Below are positions 18,781 to 27,971 of a stretch of 64,000 bases of DNA, piece by piece. The notes beneath the pieces are model-generated. The model was not told the DNA's origin and did no database searches. It saw only the letters and a program-made list of their open reading frames with translations. Position 1 is the stretch's first letter. Each line of letters opens with the position of its first letter. The position numbers and the translations under genes were made by a program. The DNA comes from 66-474 sp963771735 (GTDB lineage Bacteria; Pseudomonadota; Gammaproteobacteria; Xanthomonadales; Rhodanobacteraceae). The stretch covers positions 1,054,001 through 1,118,000 of the forward strand of contig CAVYUN010000002.1 of the NCBI GenBank assembly GCA_963771735.1. The letters run 5' to 3'.

Positions 18781-19470
18781 ATGGCCCGGGCCATCGCCAT
18801 CGTGGAAGACGAGCCGTCCATTCGTGCCAATTACGTCGAAGCGCTTTCGCGTATCGGTTATGACGTGCGCGGTTTCGCCTCGCGCGGGGAGGCTGCGGGT
18901 GCTTTCGCGAGCCGCATGCCGGAGCTGGTGATCATCGACATCGGCCTCGGCGACGAGCCCGAGGGCGGCTTCGATCTGTGCCGCGAATTGCGCGCAAAGT
19001 CGGCGACGCTGCCGATAATTTTCCTGACCGCGCGGGATTCGGATTTCGACGTGATCTCGGGTCTCAGGCTGGGCGCTGACGATTACCTAAGCAAGGACAT
19101 CAGCCTGCACCATCTGGCCGCGCGCATCGGTGCGTTGTTTCGCAGGGCGGATTCGCAGAAGGCACCGGTTGCCGCGGAGACGGTGGTCGAGCACGGCCCC
19201 TTGAAGCTGGAGGCCGAGCGCATGCGCGTGACCTGGAACGACGTGGAAGTCCCGTTGACCGTTACCGAGTTCTGGATGGTGCACACGCTGGTGCGCTTCC
19301 CCGGACACGTAAAGAACCGCGATCAGTTGATGCGCGATGCCGAACTGGTGGTGGACGATGCCACCATCACTTCGCATATCAAGCGCATACGCAAGAAATT
19401 CCTGGCCGTCGATCCGGCTTTCGACGCGGTCGAGACGGTGCATGGGGTGGGCTACCGCTGGAAGCCCTAG
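18781..19470 (+). CDS. OmpR-type response regulator, dedicated-sortase-system-like
   Basis: 229 residues: a receiver domain with acidic pocket (VEDE), phospho-acceptor Asp in IIDIGLG, conserved Thr in FLTARD and Lys in YLSKDIS, then a winged-helix DNA-binding domain ending ETVHGVGYRWKP. The segments LTARDSDFD and GADDYLSKDIS recall the response regulators of the proteobacterial dedicated sortase system; that match is from memory. ATG 18781 has GGAG about ten bases upstream. The partner kinase lies about 300 bases downstream. No sortase or sortase substrate is present in the window. Confidence 0.88.
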   Translation: MARAIAIVEDEPSIRANYVEALSRIGYDVRGFASRGEAAGAFASRMPELVIIDIGLGDEPEGGFDLCRELRAKSATLPIIFLTARDSDFDVISGLRLGADDYLSKDISLHHLAARIGALFRRADSQKAPVAAETVVEHGPLKLEAERMRVTWNDVEVPLTVTEFWMVHTLVRFPGHVKNRDQLMRDAELVVDDATITSHIKRIRKKFLAVDPAFDAVETVHGVGYRWKP

Positions 19471-19767
19471 TTGTGCGTTTTTCCCTGGACTCCGCGCGGC
19501 GAACCCAACCGCGTCCGTGGTCAAGATCGCAACCGTTGATACTGGAATGACCCGGAACGTAGCCCTCCATGGCCAAGAGCTTCGTGGCCTGACTTTTCAC
19601 GACGGCCGCTCCGGGTGAATGTTCAGGTACCCCGATCCAGGCATGCGGAGTGCATTTGGAACGCAGGTCTTGGGGGCATCGCATAATGCGCGAACCATGG
19701 CCGCCATCTTGTCCCGATCCCAGGTTACGCCTGCTGCCGAGCCCCGGGCCCCGGGACCCGGCTTTCC
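19471..19767. other. 297-base gap between regulator and kinase genes
   Basis: I find no gene, RNA or convincing promoter in this stretch. No in-frame upstream start was found that would extend the kinase into it: the frame is open from about 19687 but contains no ATG, GTG or TTG before 19768. A CATAAT near 19682-19687 could be part of a promoter for the kinase, but no well-spaced -35 box is evident. Confidence 0.4.
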
Positions 19768-21771
19768 GTGACACTTCGCCGCAAATTGTTGCTGGTCGCA
19801 TTGTCCACCCTGGCACTGCCGTGGGCGGGCTGGTTGTACGTGCGCCAGATGGAACACTTGCTGCGCAACAGCCAGGAACAGGCGCTGCTGGCCATCGCGT
19901 TCGCGCTGGATCGCGGCCTGATGGCGGTGGGTGCGGACCTGCCGCATGCCGGGAATGCTTGGTACGTGCACGACGCCAGCCAGCCGATCGTGATCGACGG
20001 AGACGATTCGGATTGGACGGCGTACGCACGCTGGACCCAGCATCCCTGGCCGGGCGTGGACGTCCAGCTGGCGACCGACCCGGCATGGCTGTACATGCGG
20101 ATCAATGTCGCGGACGCAACGCGCACCCGAGTGGGCGCGTTCGATCCCGCGGCCGTCGAATCGGATCACGTGTTGCTGCAGCTGACGCGTGGTGAACGCC
20201 AGCGCAGCTACCTGCTGGCCAGCGCGAGTTCCGGAGCGTTCCTGGCGCACCCGCTGGGCCCGCGCGAGCATGGCCTGCCCGACGAAATCAGCGGCCAGTG
20301 GCAGGAGGCTGGCAAGTCCTACCGAATCGAGCTGCGCATCCCCCGTGCGCAGGCGCCCGACCAGCTGGGCATCGGGGTGTTCGATGCGGATGCGCCCGCG
20401 CGGTTCGACGGCGGCAAGCCCGACGTCCGGCCATTGCTCGGCCTGTCGCCCGGACTGTCGAACGATCTCACCCAGCTTGCGCCGAGTGGCGTGCGCGTGC
20501 GCCTACTCAGCGCCGATGGCTGGGTAATCGGTGAGGGTGGCAGCATGCTGGATACGCCCAAGCCGAAACCAAGTCGTTTCCCGTGGCTACAGAATCTACT
20601 GTCCGACTTGCTGGTGGTGCCGTCGCTGGACCAGCGCCAGCACTTGCCACGCAACATTCCACGCCTGTCCGCCCCCGACATACAGCAAGCCCTGGATGGG
20701 CAGGCGACTGCGAACTGGCGGGGCGGCGACACGCCCGGCGCCGTGGTGCTGACGATCGCGGTGCCGCTGGACGTGCGCGGACAGAACCGCGGTGCGCTGG
20801 TACTGGAGCAATCCAGCCAGGCGCTGCCGTTGCTTACCAACCGCGCGCTGCTTGGCCTGATGCTGGCCAGCATCGCGGTATTGTTGATCGCGGGTGCGGT
20901 GTTGTTTGCGTTTGCGACCTGGCTGTCGGTGCGAATCGGGCGATTGCGTGATGCCGCCGAGCATGCCCAGCACCACGAGGGGCTCGGATCGGCCAAGCTT
21001 CCGCTGGTCGACGATCGCGACGAGCTGGGCGATCTCGCGCGCAGTCTCTCGCGGCTGCTGGAATCGGTCGGCACCTACACCGAATACCTGCGCAAGCTCG
21101 CGTCCAACCTGTCGCACGAACTCAACACGCCGCTGGCGATCGTTCGCTCGTCACTGGAAAATCTCGAGCATGCGGAACTGCCGGGCAAGGCGGTGCCGTA
21201 TCTTGCACGCGCCCGCGACGGCGTGGCGCGCATCGGTACCATCGTGCGAGCGATGAGCGAAGCCAGCCGCATGGAACGCGCGATGGCATCGGCCGATGGC
21301 GAGGACATGGATCTTGCGCAGGTGGTGCGCGGTTGTGCGGAGGCCTATCGTCCGCTGGCCGCGCCGCGCCAGCTGGAATACGCGATTCCCGACCGGCCCG
21401 TGCCGTTGTACGGCGCGCCGGAACTGATCGCGCAGGCGCTGGACAAGTTGTTCGACAACGCCGTGTCGTTCACGCCGCCGGATGGCTGGATCCGCATCGC
21501 GCTGGAACAGGACGACGATGGCGCGCCCTGCGTCGTGGTGGCCAACAGGGGATCGCACCTGCCGGATTCCATGCAGGGCCAGTTGTTTGATTCGCTGGTC
21601 AGCGTGCGCGGCACGGGCACCCGCGTGGGCACGCCGCATCTGGGACTCGGTCTGTACGTGGTGCGTCTGGTCGCGGAGCTGCACCAGGGACGCGCATCCG
21701 GGTACAACACGGAAGATGGCGTGGCGTTCGAGATGAGCTTGCTGGGCATGCGGCGCGCAAACGGCGAGTAG
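19768..21771 (+). CDS. Sensor histidine kinase, dedicated-sortase-system-like
   Basis: 667 residues: N-terminal membrane segment (about 6-25), a large periplasmic part of about 340 residues that includes a region resembling a carbohydrate-binding-like sandwich (PIVIDGDDSDWTAY), a second membrane segment (about 364-390), HAMP, a HisKA domain with phospho-acceptor His in SHELNTPL (about residue 449), and an HATPase domain (DNAVSFTPPDG, GLGLYVVRLV). The N-terminal LRRKLLLVALSTLALPWAG and overall length fit the kinase of the proteobacterial dedicated sortase system. Start is GTG 19768 with a poor ribosome site. The likely partner is the response regulator just upstream. Confidence 0.88.
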   Translation: MTLRRKLLLVALSTLALPWAGWLYVRQMEHLLRNSQEQALLAIAFALDRGLMAVGADLPHAGNAWYVHDASQPIVIDGDDSDWTAYARWTQHPWPGVDVQLATDPAWLYMRINVADATRTRVGAFDPAAVESDHVLLQLTRGERQRSYLLASASSGAFLAHPLGPREHGLPDEISGQWQEAGKSYRIELRIPRAQAPDQLGIGVFDADAPARFDGGKPDVRPLLGLSPGLSNDLTQLAPSGVRVRLLSADGWVIGEGGSMLDTPKPKPSRFPWLQNLLSDLLVVPSLDQRQHLPRNIPRLSAPDIQQALDGQATANWRGGDTPGAVVLTIAVPLDVRGQNRGALVLEQSSQALPLLTNRALLGLMLASIAVLLIAGAVLFAFATWLSVRIGRLRDAAEHAQHHEGLGSAKLPLVDDRDELGDLARSLSRLLESVGTYTEYLRKLASNLSHELNTPLAIVRSSLENLEHAELPGKAVPYLARARDGVARIGTIVRAMSEASRMERAMASADGEDMDLAQVVRGCAEAYRPLAAPRQLEYAIPDRPVPLYGAPELIAQALDKLFDNAVSFTPPDGWIRIALEQDDDGAPCVVVANRGSHLPDSMQGQLFDSLVSVRGTGTRVGTPHLGLGLYVVRLVAELHQGRASGYNTEDGVAFEMSLLGMRRANGE

Positions 21772-21975
21772 ACGGCCATATTGTGCGATCATCCTCGATC
21801 GCCGAGATGCCGCACCGGATGTTGGGTCAAACGTTGCCACAAACGGGCGACAAGACGTCTTTGCAAGCCGAATTCCGTGTCCGAGTTCCAAGTGTCGCGA
21901 ACTTGAAGACGGCCTCGGGCGAGGCATCGTTCGCGACAGCTCTTTAGAATTGCGCTTCCTGTCAAGGAACAACCC

Positions 21976-23451
21976 GTGATCGATCAAGCCCGATTCGATG
22001 TGCTGGCCAGCGAGGGACACAACCGCATCCCTTTGGTGCGCGAGGTGCTGTCCGACCTCGATACGCCACTGTCGGTGTACCTAAAGCTCGCCGACGGTCC
22101 CTACACCTTCCTGCTGGAATCGGTGGAGGGCGGTGCCAATTGGGGGCGCTACTCGATCATCGGCCTGCCGGCACGTCGCGTTTTCAGTTTCCGCGCGCAC
22201 ACGCTGAGCGTGATCGAGGACGGTGCGGTAGTCGACACCCGCGAGGTCGGCGATCCGCTCGCCGAAGTCGAGCGCCTGCGTGCGCAATATCGCGTGCCGC
22301 ACCTGCCTGACCTGCCTGCGTTCACGGGCGGACTGGTCGGTTATTTCGGTTTCGAGACCGTCGGCTATATCGAGCCGTGTCTGGCCAAATGGGATCGCGC
22401 CGACGAAATCGGCACGCCGGACATCCTGCTGGTGCTGGCCGAGGAAGTCGCGGTGTTCGACAACCTCAAGGGCCGGCTGTACCTGATCGTGCACGCCGAC
22501 CCCGCCAGGCCGCATGCGTATGCGCGCGCGCAGCGGCGATTGGACGCGTTGGCGCACCACCTGCGCCAGGGTGGCGCGGCCTACCCTCAGCCGACCCACG
22601 CGGCGGCGCTGGACGAGCGCGATTTCAAATCCTCGTTCACCCGGGAAGCGTTCGAGGCAATGGTGGAACGCTGCAAGGAGTACATCCGCGCCGGCGACGT
22701 GTTCCAGGTGGTGCCGTCGCAACGCCTCAGCATCGGCTTCAACGCGCGCCCGGTGGACGTCTATCGCGCGCTGCGTGCACTCAATCCGTCGCCGTACATG
22801 TATTTCTTCGATCTCGGCGAGACCCAGATCGTGGGTTCATCGCCGGAAATCCTGGCGCGGCTGCAGGACGGCAAGGTCATCGTGCGGCCGCTGGCCGGCA
22901 CCCGCCGGCGGGGCGCAACACCGGAGCAAGACACTGCGCTGGAGCACGAACTGCTGGCCGATCCCAAGGAGCGCGCCGAGCACCTTATGCTGATCGACCT
23001 CGGCCGCAACGACGTTGGTCGCATCAGCGAAACCGGCACGGTGCGGGTGAGCGATTCATTCGCGATCGAGCGATACTCGCACGTGATGCACATCGTCTCG
23101 CAGGTCGAGGGCACGGTGAGGCCGGGGACGAGTTACATGGATGCATTGCGAGCAACATTCCCGGCCGGCACGCTGTCCGGTGCACCCAAGATCCGCGCAA
23201 TCGAGATCATCCAGGAGCTGGAGCCGTTCAAGCGCAACATCTACGCCGGTGCGATCGGCTGGATCGGCTGGTGGGGTGATGCCGACACCGCGATCGCGAT
23301 CCGCACCGCGGTGATCCAGGACGGCCGCCTGCACGTGCAGGCCGGCGCAGGCATCGTCCACGACTCCGATCCCGCCGCCGAATGGGAAGAAACCATGAAC
23401 AAGGGGCGCGCCTTGTTCCGTGCCGTGGCGCAGGCGGTGAGGGGGTTGTAG
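21976..23451 (+). CDS. trpE: Anthranilate synthase component I
   Basis: Converts chorismate with ammonia or glutamine-derived ammonia to anthranilate, the first committed step of tryptophan synthesis. The 491-residue protein has the N-terminal feedback-site region (LLESVEGGANWGRYSIIG), FQVVPSQRLS, SPEILARL, VRPLAGTRRRGATPEQD, LIDLGRNDVGRI and GTLSGAPKIRAIEII, all chorismate-binding signatures. GTG 21976 follows AAGGA. A TAGAAT at 21945-21950 could be a -10 box, but the -35 is poor. TrpG lies about 2 kb downstream, separated by two unrelated genes; I see no attenuator. Confidence 0.96.
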   Translation: MIDQARFDVLASEGHNRIPLVREVLSDLDTPLSVYLKLADGPYTFLLESVEGGANWGRYSIIGLPARRVFSFRAHTLSVIEDGAVVDTREVGDPLAEVERLRAQYRVPHLPDLPAFTGGLVGYFGFETVGYIEPCLAKWDRADEIGTPDILLVLAEEVAVFDNLKGRLYLIVHADPARPHAYARAQRRLDALAHHLRQGGAAYPQPTHAAALDERDFKSSFTREAFEAMVERCKEYIRAGDVFQVVPSQRLSIGFNARPVDVYRALRALNPSPYMYFFDLGETQIVGSSPEILARLQDGKVIVRPLAGTRRRGATPEQDTALEHELLADPKERAEHLMLIDLGRNDVGRISETGTVRVSDSFAIERYSHVMHIVSQVEGTVRPGTSYMDALRATFPAGTLSGAPKIRAIEIIQELEPFKRNIYAGAIGWIGWWGDADTAIAIRTAVIQDGRLHVQAGAGIVHDSDPAAEWEETMNKGRALFRAVAQAVRGL

Positions 23452-23485
23452 CCTTGGCGGGATCGTCGCCACGGCAGAGGAAACC

Positions 23486-24382
23486 ATGTTCGGTTGGCTG
23501 ATCGTCGCAGGGCGCTTGCGTTCTTTCTGGCGCGCAGTGTTGTACTTCGCCCTGATTTGGTACGCGTTGCCGTGGGCACTCGGATTCGTGGCTACGCCGC
23601 TGTGGAATGTGTTGCACCTGGCGAACACTTTCAATGCGGCGGCCATCGCGTTCAACGAGTTGATTCTGCTCGTCCCTGCATTGATGGCTACCGGCGCTTT
23701 CGCGCTCTACGAACAGCGGAGGATCGGTGACTATGGCATGCCATTCCGTCGTGCCCTGGGTCGCAACACGTGGGAAGGATTTGCCGTCGGCCTCGTGATG
23801 GCCGGGCTGGTCGGCGTTGGCATGTGGGCATTGGGCGGGTTGCGAATCGGCGGATTTGCCGTTGCCGGCGCCCCGCTGCTGATTCACGCGACGGCATGGC
23901 TCATGGCTTGCATCATGATCGGCATTGCCGAGGAATTTGCGTTCAGGGGCTACCTGTTGTGCGCCTTCTGGCGCGATCTCGGATTCTGGCCGGCGGCGGT
24001 GCTTGCAGCAGCCGTCTTCGTCGCTCTTCATTATTTCTACAAACCCGGCGAAAACCTTCGGGACGTGGTCACGCTGGCGGGACTGGCGTTATTGTTGTGC
24101 GACACCCTGCGTCGCACCGGTACATTGTGGTTCGCCGTGGGATTCCATGTCGCATTCGACTTCACCCAACTGTTCGTGATCGGTACGCCAAACGGCGGAC
24201 AGATTCCTGTCGGCCGCCTGCTCGCTGTCACTTTTACCGGCAAGGACTGGCTGACCGGAGGTTCGCTGGGTACGGAAGCCAGCGTACTGATGTATCCGGT
24301 TATCGCGCTCGCATGGTTGTATGTGGCATGGCGCTACCGCAACATTCGCGCTTTCCGTCCGCCCGGAGACGCGCAGGCCTGA
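23486..24382 (+). CDS. CPBP-family intramembrane glutamic protease
   Basis: 298 residues, strongly hydrophobic with about eight membrane segments. It has the CPBP/Abi motifs: EEFAFRGYL (catalytic Glu pair and Arg, about residue 150), a second motif with His in FVALHYF, and FHVAFDF near the end. Relatives are Rce1-type proteases; the bacterial substrates are mostly unknown. The 3' end overlaps the end of the convergent aminopeptidase gene by 83 bases. It starts 35 bases after trpE, so it may share that transcript, but nothing ties it to tryptophan synthesis. Confidence 0.88.
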   Translation: MFGWLIVAGRLRSFWRAVLYFALIWYALPWALGFVATPLWNVLHLANTFNAAAIAFNELILLVPALMATGAFALYEQRRIGDYGMPFRRALGRNTWEGFAVGLVMAGLVGVGMWALGGLRIGGFAVAGAPLLIHATAWLMACIMIGIAEEFAFRGYLLCAFWRDLGFWPAAVLAAAVFVALHYFYKPGENLRDVVTLAGLALLLCDTLRRTGTLWFAVGFHVAFDFTQLFVIGTPNGGQIPVGRLLAVTFTGKDWLTGGSLGTEASVLMYPVIALAWLYVAWRYRNIRAFRPPGDAQA

Positions 24383-25460
24383 TCACCGGGTCGCCCAGTC
24401 GATTGGTGCGGGCAAGAAACGCATCACGTTGCTTGGCCGGCTCGTCGCCGATCCTGCGCACCGCCGCATAGAAGCGCTTCCAGTCGCCGTCGCAGCGTTT
24501 GAACAGCGCTGCGAATGCCGGTACGCCACGATCGTAGAGTCCGAACGGCAGCAGCTTGGCGTTGTTGATCGGTGTATCGAACCAGTGGTCGTAATCGTGG
24601 TTGCCGTGCCACGCGGTATCCCGCATGTGCACATATTCACCGCGCATCGCAGCGAAGAGGTCTTGCTTTCGCGCAAGTTTCGCCGGGTCGGGCAGATTGC
24701 TTGCGTACAGTTTCTCCAGTTTTGCGCGCGTGGCCAGCACCAGCTCGGTAAATTGTCGTTCGCGCAGGGCCTTGGATGGATCGGGTAGTGGCAGGTGATT
24801 GTCCGCACGCCACTGGCGCAAGCCTTCGCGTTGCACGAAGGTCGCGAAGGATTCGTCGAACGCGGTGTCGTTCTTGACGTAGTACTCCTGATGCGCGAGT
24901 TCGTGGAAAATCGTGCCGACCAGCTCGTCGTCGCTCCAGCGGTCCATGCTGCTGAGCAGCGGATCGGCGAAATGGCCCAGGGTGGAATACGCCGGCACGC
25001 CGCCGATCCACACATCGTCGCCCCGTTTCACGAGTTTGTCTGCCAGCGCCTGGGCGCGATCCTTGTGATAGAAGCCCTGGTAGGCCACGCAGCCGGCGAA
25101 CGGGAAGCAATGCTCGACCGGCTTCAGGGAAAGCGCCGGCGTCGCGAACACGTTCCACATCACGAACGGGCGGTGGATGTCGGCGTACGTGGTGTAGCTT
25201 TTGTTGCGCGGCAGCCCCAGCGTATCGGACGCGAACGCGCGGGCGCGCAGAGCGAGTCGCAGGCGGTCACGCAACGATGGCGGCGTATCGGGGTTGTCGA
25301 TGATCTGCGGGATCGGCTTGCGTGCCCGCAGTACCGCCATTTCGCCGGATGCAAGGTGCGCGTAATAGCCCAGCGTCGAACAACCGGCCAGTGTCGACGC
25401 CAGCGCCGCGGCGGCCAGCGCAATCGCGGTCTTCTTGTATCGTTGCCGGGGTGCATTCAC
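24300..25460 (-). CDS. Predicted aminopeptidase, lipoprotein (COG4324/DUF4369-unrelated zinc peptidase family)
   Basis: 386 residues with a lipoprotein signal (KKTAIALAAAALASTLAGC, lipobox LAGC at about residue 29), so it is anchored in the membrane facing the periplasm. A zinc-protease motif HELAHQ is followed downstream by DESFATFVQREGL, a likely third ligand, matching the predicted-aminopeptidase family known as COG4324. I choose GTG 25460 because it places the signal correctly; the frame runs open further upstream. The gene lies antisense inside the trp region, and its last 83 bases overlap the end of the CPBP protease gene. The trpG start is 46 bases from its start, so the two diverge. 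Biological substrate unknown. Confidence 0.85.
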   Translation of the reverse strand: MNAPRQRYKKTAIALAAAALASTLAGCSTLGYYAHLASGEMAVLRARKPIPQIIDNPDTPPSLRDRLRLALRARAFASDTLGLPRNKSYTTYADIHRPFVMWNVFATPALSLKPVEHCFPFAGCVAYQGFYHKDRAQALADKLVKRGDDVWIGGVPAYSTLGHFADPLLSSMDRWSDDELVGTIFHELAHQEYYVKNDTAFDESFATFVQREGLRQWRADNHLPLPDPSKALRERQFTELVLATRAKLEKLYASNLPDPAKLARKQDLFAAMRGEYVHMRDTAWHGNHDYDHWFDTPINNAKLLPFGLYDRGVPAFAALFKRCDGDWKRFYAAVRRIGDEPAKQRDAFLARTNRLGDPVIRPARLRADGKRECCGSAMPHTTMRAR

Positions 25461-25505
25461 ACTTGCGCTCTTGTCCGGACGGCGCCCGGATCGAAATGGA
25501 CGGCC

Positions 25506-26102
25506 ATGTTGCTGCTGATCGACAACTATGACAGCTTCACGTTCAACCTCGCACAGTATCTGGGCGAGCTGGGACAGGACGTGAAGGTGCTGCGCAATGA
25601 TGTCATCGACATCGCGGGCATCCGCGCGTTCGGGCCCGAGCGCATCGTGATCTCGCCGGGACCGGGCACTCCGGACCAGGCCGGCATCACGCTGGACCTG
25701 ATCCGCGAACTGGCCGGCACGCTGCCGATCCTCGGCGTATGCCTGGGTCATCAGGCGATCGGGCAAGCTTTTGGCGGCAAGGTGGTGCGGGCCAGGGAGA
25801 TCATGCACGGCAAGACTTCGCCGGTCCGGCATCGTGGCCAGGGCGTGTTCGCGGGACTGGCCGATCCGTTCGAGGCGACCCGCTACCACTCGCTCATAGT
25901 CGAGCGTGAGAGTTTGCCGGATTGCCTGGAAATCACCGCGTGGACCGAGCGGAGCGGTGGCTCGTTCGACGAGATCATGGGTCTGCGCCACAAGGCCTTG
26001 CCGGTGCAAGGCGTGCAATTCCATCCCGAATCGATCCTCACCCGCCACGGCCACGACTTGTTGCGGAATTTCCTCGGGCAGGCCTTGCCCAGGGCGGCAT
26101 GA
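25506..26102 (+). CDS. trpG: Anthranilate synthase glutamine amidotransferase subunit
   Basis: Supplies ammonia from glutamine to TrpE. The 198-residue class I amidotransferase begins LLIDNYDSFTFNLAQYL and has the nucleophile Cys in LGVCLGHQAIG and the His-Glu pair in VQFHPES. It may also serve aminodeoxychorismate synthase (PabA role), as often in bacteria with a single copy. ATG 25506; the open frame upstream belongs to the antisense aminopeptidase. Stop overlaps trpD (ATGA). Confidence 0.95.
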   Translation: MLLLIDNYDSFTFNLAQYLGELGQDVKVLRNDVIDIAGIRAFGPERIVISPGPGTPDQAGITLDLIRELAGTLPILGVCLGHQAIGQAFGGKVVRAREIMHGKTSPVRHRGQGVFAGLADPFEATRYHSLIVERESLPDCLEITAWTERSGGSFDEIMGLRHKALPVQGVQFHPESILTRHGHDLLRNFLGQALPRAA

Positions 26103-27145
26103 GCATGGGCTTCACGCCACGCGATGCGCTGCAGCGGACGATCGAGCATCGCGAGATCTTCCATGACGAAATGATCGACCTTATGCGCCAGATCATGCGC
26201 GGCGAGGTATCGCCCGCAATGACGGCGGCGATCCTGACTGGCCTGCGTGTCAAGAAGGAGACCGTGGGCGAAATAACCGGTGCCGCGACGGTGATGCGCG
26301 AGCTTGCCGAAAAGGTCGAGTTGCCGCCCGATCCGCAACTGCTCGACATCGTCGGCACGGGTGGTGATGGCGCGCACAGCTTCAATATCTCGACCGCCTC
26401 GATGTTCGTCGCCGCGGCTGCGGGCGCGCGCGTCGCCAAGCACGGCAATCGCAGCGTATCGTCGTCATCGGGCAGCGCGGATGTGCTGGAAGCGCTGGGT
26501 GCGCGGATCGACCTGGATCCGCCGCAGGTTGCGCGGTGCATCGAGCAGACCGGTATCGGCTTCATGTTCGCGCCGCGCTTCCATCCGGCCATGCAAGTCG
26601 TGGCGCCGGTGCGTCGCGAAATGGGCGTGCGCACGTTGTTCAACATCCTCGGCCCCCTGACCAATCCGGCGGGCGCGCCGAACATGCTGATGGGCGTGTT
26701 CCATCCCGATCTGGTCGGCATCCAGGTGCGCGTGCTGCAGCGCCTCGGCATCACCCGCGCGTTGGTGGTGCACGGCAAGGACGGTCTTGACGAGATTTCG
26801 CTGGGTGGCGCCACCTTGGTCGGCGAGCTGCGCGACGGCAAGGTACGCGAATACGAAATCGAATCCGAGCAGTTCGGCATTCCCATGGCGTCCAGCCGTA
26901 ACCTGCGCGTCGACGGCGCTGCCGAATCGAAAGCGATGCTCATGCAGGTGCTGGACGGTGTAGAGGGTGTTGCGCGCAATATCGTGCTGCTCAATGCGGG
27001 TGCGGCGCTGTATGCAGCAGGTGTGGCGGCATCGATGGCCGATGGTATCCAGCGCGCGCGTACCGCGATCGATGATGGCTTGGCCCGCGCCAAACTCGAT
27101 CAATTCGTCGCAGCCACGTTGGCGCTGTCTGCGGAGCAGGCATGA
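26099..27145 (+). CDS. trpD: Anthranilate phosphoribosyltransferase
   Basis: Transfers phosphoribose from PRPP to anthranilate. The 348-residue protein has DIVGTGGDGAHSFNISTASMFVAAAAG (PRPP site), KHGNRSVSSSSGSADVLEALG and LGPLTNPAGAP, all diagnostic. Start ATG 26099 overlaps the trpG stop; ATG 26105 two codons later is an alternative. Its stop overlaps trpC by four bases, so trpG-trpD-trpC form a coupled unit. Confidence 0.96.
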   Translation: MSMGFTPRDALQRTIEHREIFHDEMIDLMRQIMRGEVSPAMTAAILTGLRVKKETVGEITGAATVMRELAEKVELPPDPQLLDIVGTGGDGAHSFNISTASMFVAAAAGARVAKHGNRSVSSSSGSADVLEALGARIDLDPPQVARCIEQTGIGFMFAPRFHPAMQVVAPVRREMGVRTLFNILGPLTNPAGAPNMLMGVFHPDLVGIQVRVLQRLGITRALVVHGKDGLDEISLGGATLVGELRDGKVREYEIESEQFGIPMASSRNLRVDGAAESKAMLMQVLDGVEGVARNIVLLNAGAALYAAGVAASMADGIQRARTAIDDGLARAKLDQFVAATLALSAEQA

Positions 27146-27945
27146 GCGACATCCTGCAACGCATCCTTGCGCGCAAGCGCGAGGAAGTATCCGAGCGCAA
27201 GACGCGTGTGCCGCTTGCCGAGCTGCGCGCGCGGTGCGCAGATGCGCCACCCGCGCGAGGATTCGCTGCGGCGCTGCGCACCCGGACGGATGCCGGCCAG
27301 GCTGCGGTGATCGCGGAGATCAAGAAAGCCAGTCCTTCGAAAGGCTTGATCCGCGGTGATTTCGATCCCGCGGCGATCGCGCGCAGTTACCAAGCCGGTG
27401 GGGCGACGTGCCTTTCGGTATTGACCGACGTCGATTTTTTCCAGGGTCTCGACGCCTACCTGCGTGAGGCCCGTGCGGCCTGTACGCTGCCGGTGTTGCG
27501 CAAGGATTTCACGATCGACCCGTATCAGGTCTGGGAGGCGCGCGCGATCGGTGCCGACGCCATCCTGCTGATCGTGGCGGCCCTGGACAACGCGGCGCTG
27601 GTGAGCCTGCACGCGCTCGCCATCGAAGCCGGTCTGGACGTGCTGGTGGAGGTCCACGATGGGCTGGACCTGCAACGCGCGCTGCCGTTGCCGAATCCCG
27701 CGCGCACGCTGATCGGTGTCAACAACCGCAACCTGCGCACCTTCGAGACCCGCATCGAGACGACCCTGTTGCTGAAAGACGCCGTGCCGCATGACCGTTT
27801 GCTGGTGACCGAAAGCGGCATAGCGACGCGCGACGACATCGCACGATTGCGCGCAGCCGGCGTGCATGCGTTCCTGATCGGCGAGGCGTTCATGCGCGCG
27901 GACGACCCCGGTGCGGAACTGCAAAGACTTTTTATGGATAGCTGA
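27142..27945 (+). CDS. trpC: Indole-3-glycerol-phosphate synthase
   Basis: Closes the indole ring in tryptophan synthesis. 267 residues with DILQRILARKREEV at the start, AVIAEIKKASPSKGLI, CLSVLTDVDFFQG, VLRKDFTIDPYQV and GVNNRNLRTFE, the full set of family blocks. Single-function form, not fused to TrpF. ATG 27142 overlaps the trpD stop. It converges with clp. Confidence 0.97.
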   Translation: MSDILQRILARKREEVSERKTRVPLAELRARCADAPPARGFAAALRTRTDAGQAAVIAEIKKASPSKGLIRGDFDPAAIARSYQAGGATCLSVLTDVDFFQGLDAYLREARAACTLPVLRKDFTIDPYQVWEARAIGADAILLIVAALDNAALVSLHALAIEAGLDVLVEVHDGLDLQRALPLPNPARTLIGVNNRNLRTFETRIETTLLLKDAVPHDRLLVTESGIATRDDIARLRAAGVHAFLIGEAFMRADDPGAELQRLFMDS

Positions 27946-27971
27946 GCGGCGCGAGCCTGCAGAGGTGCTCG

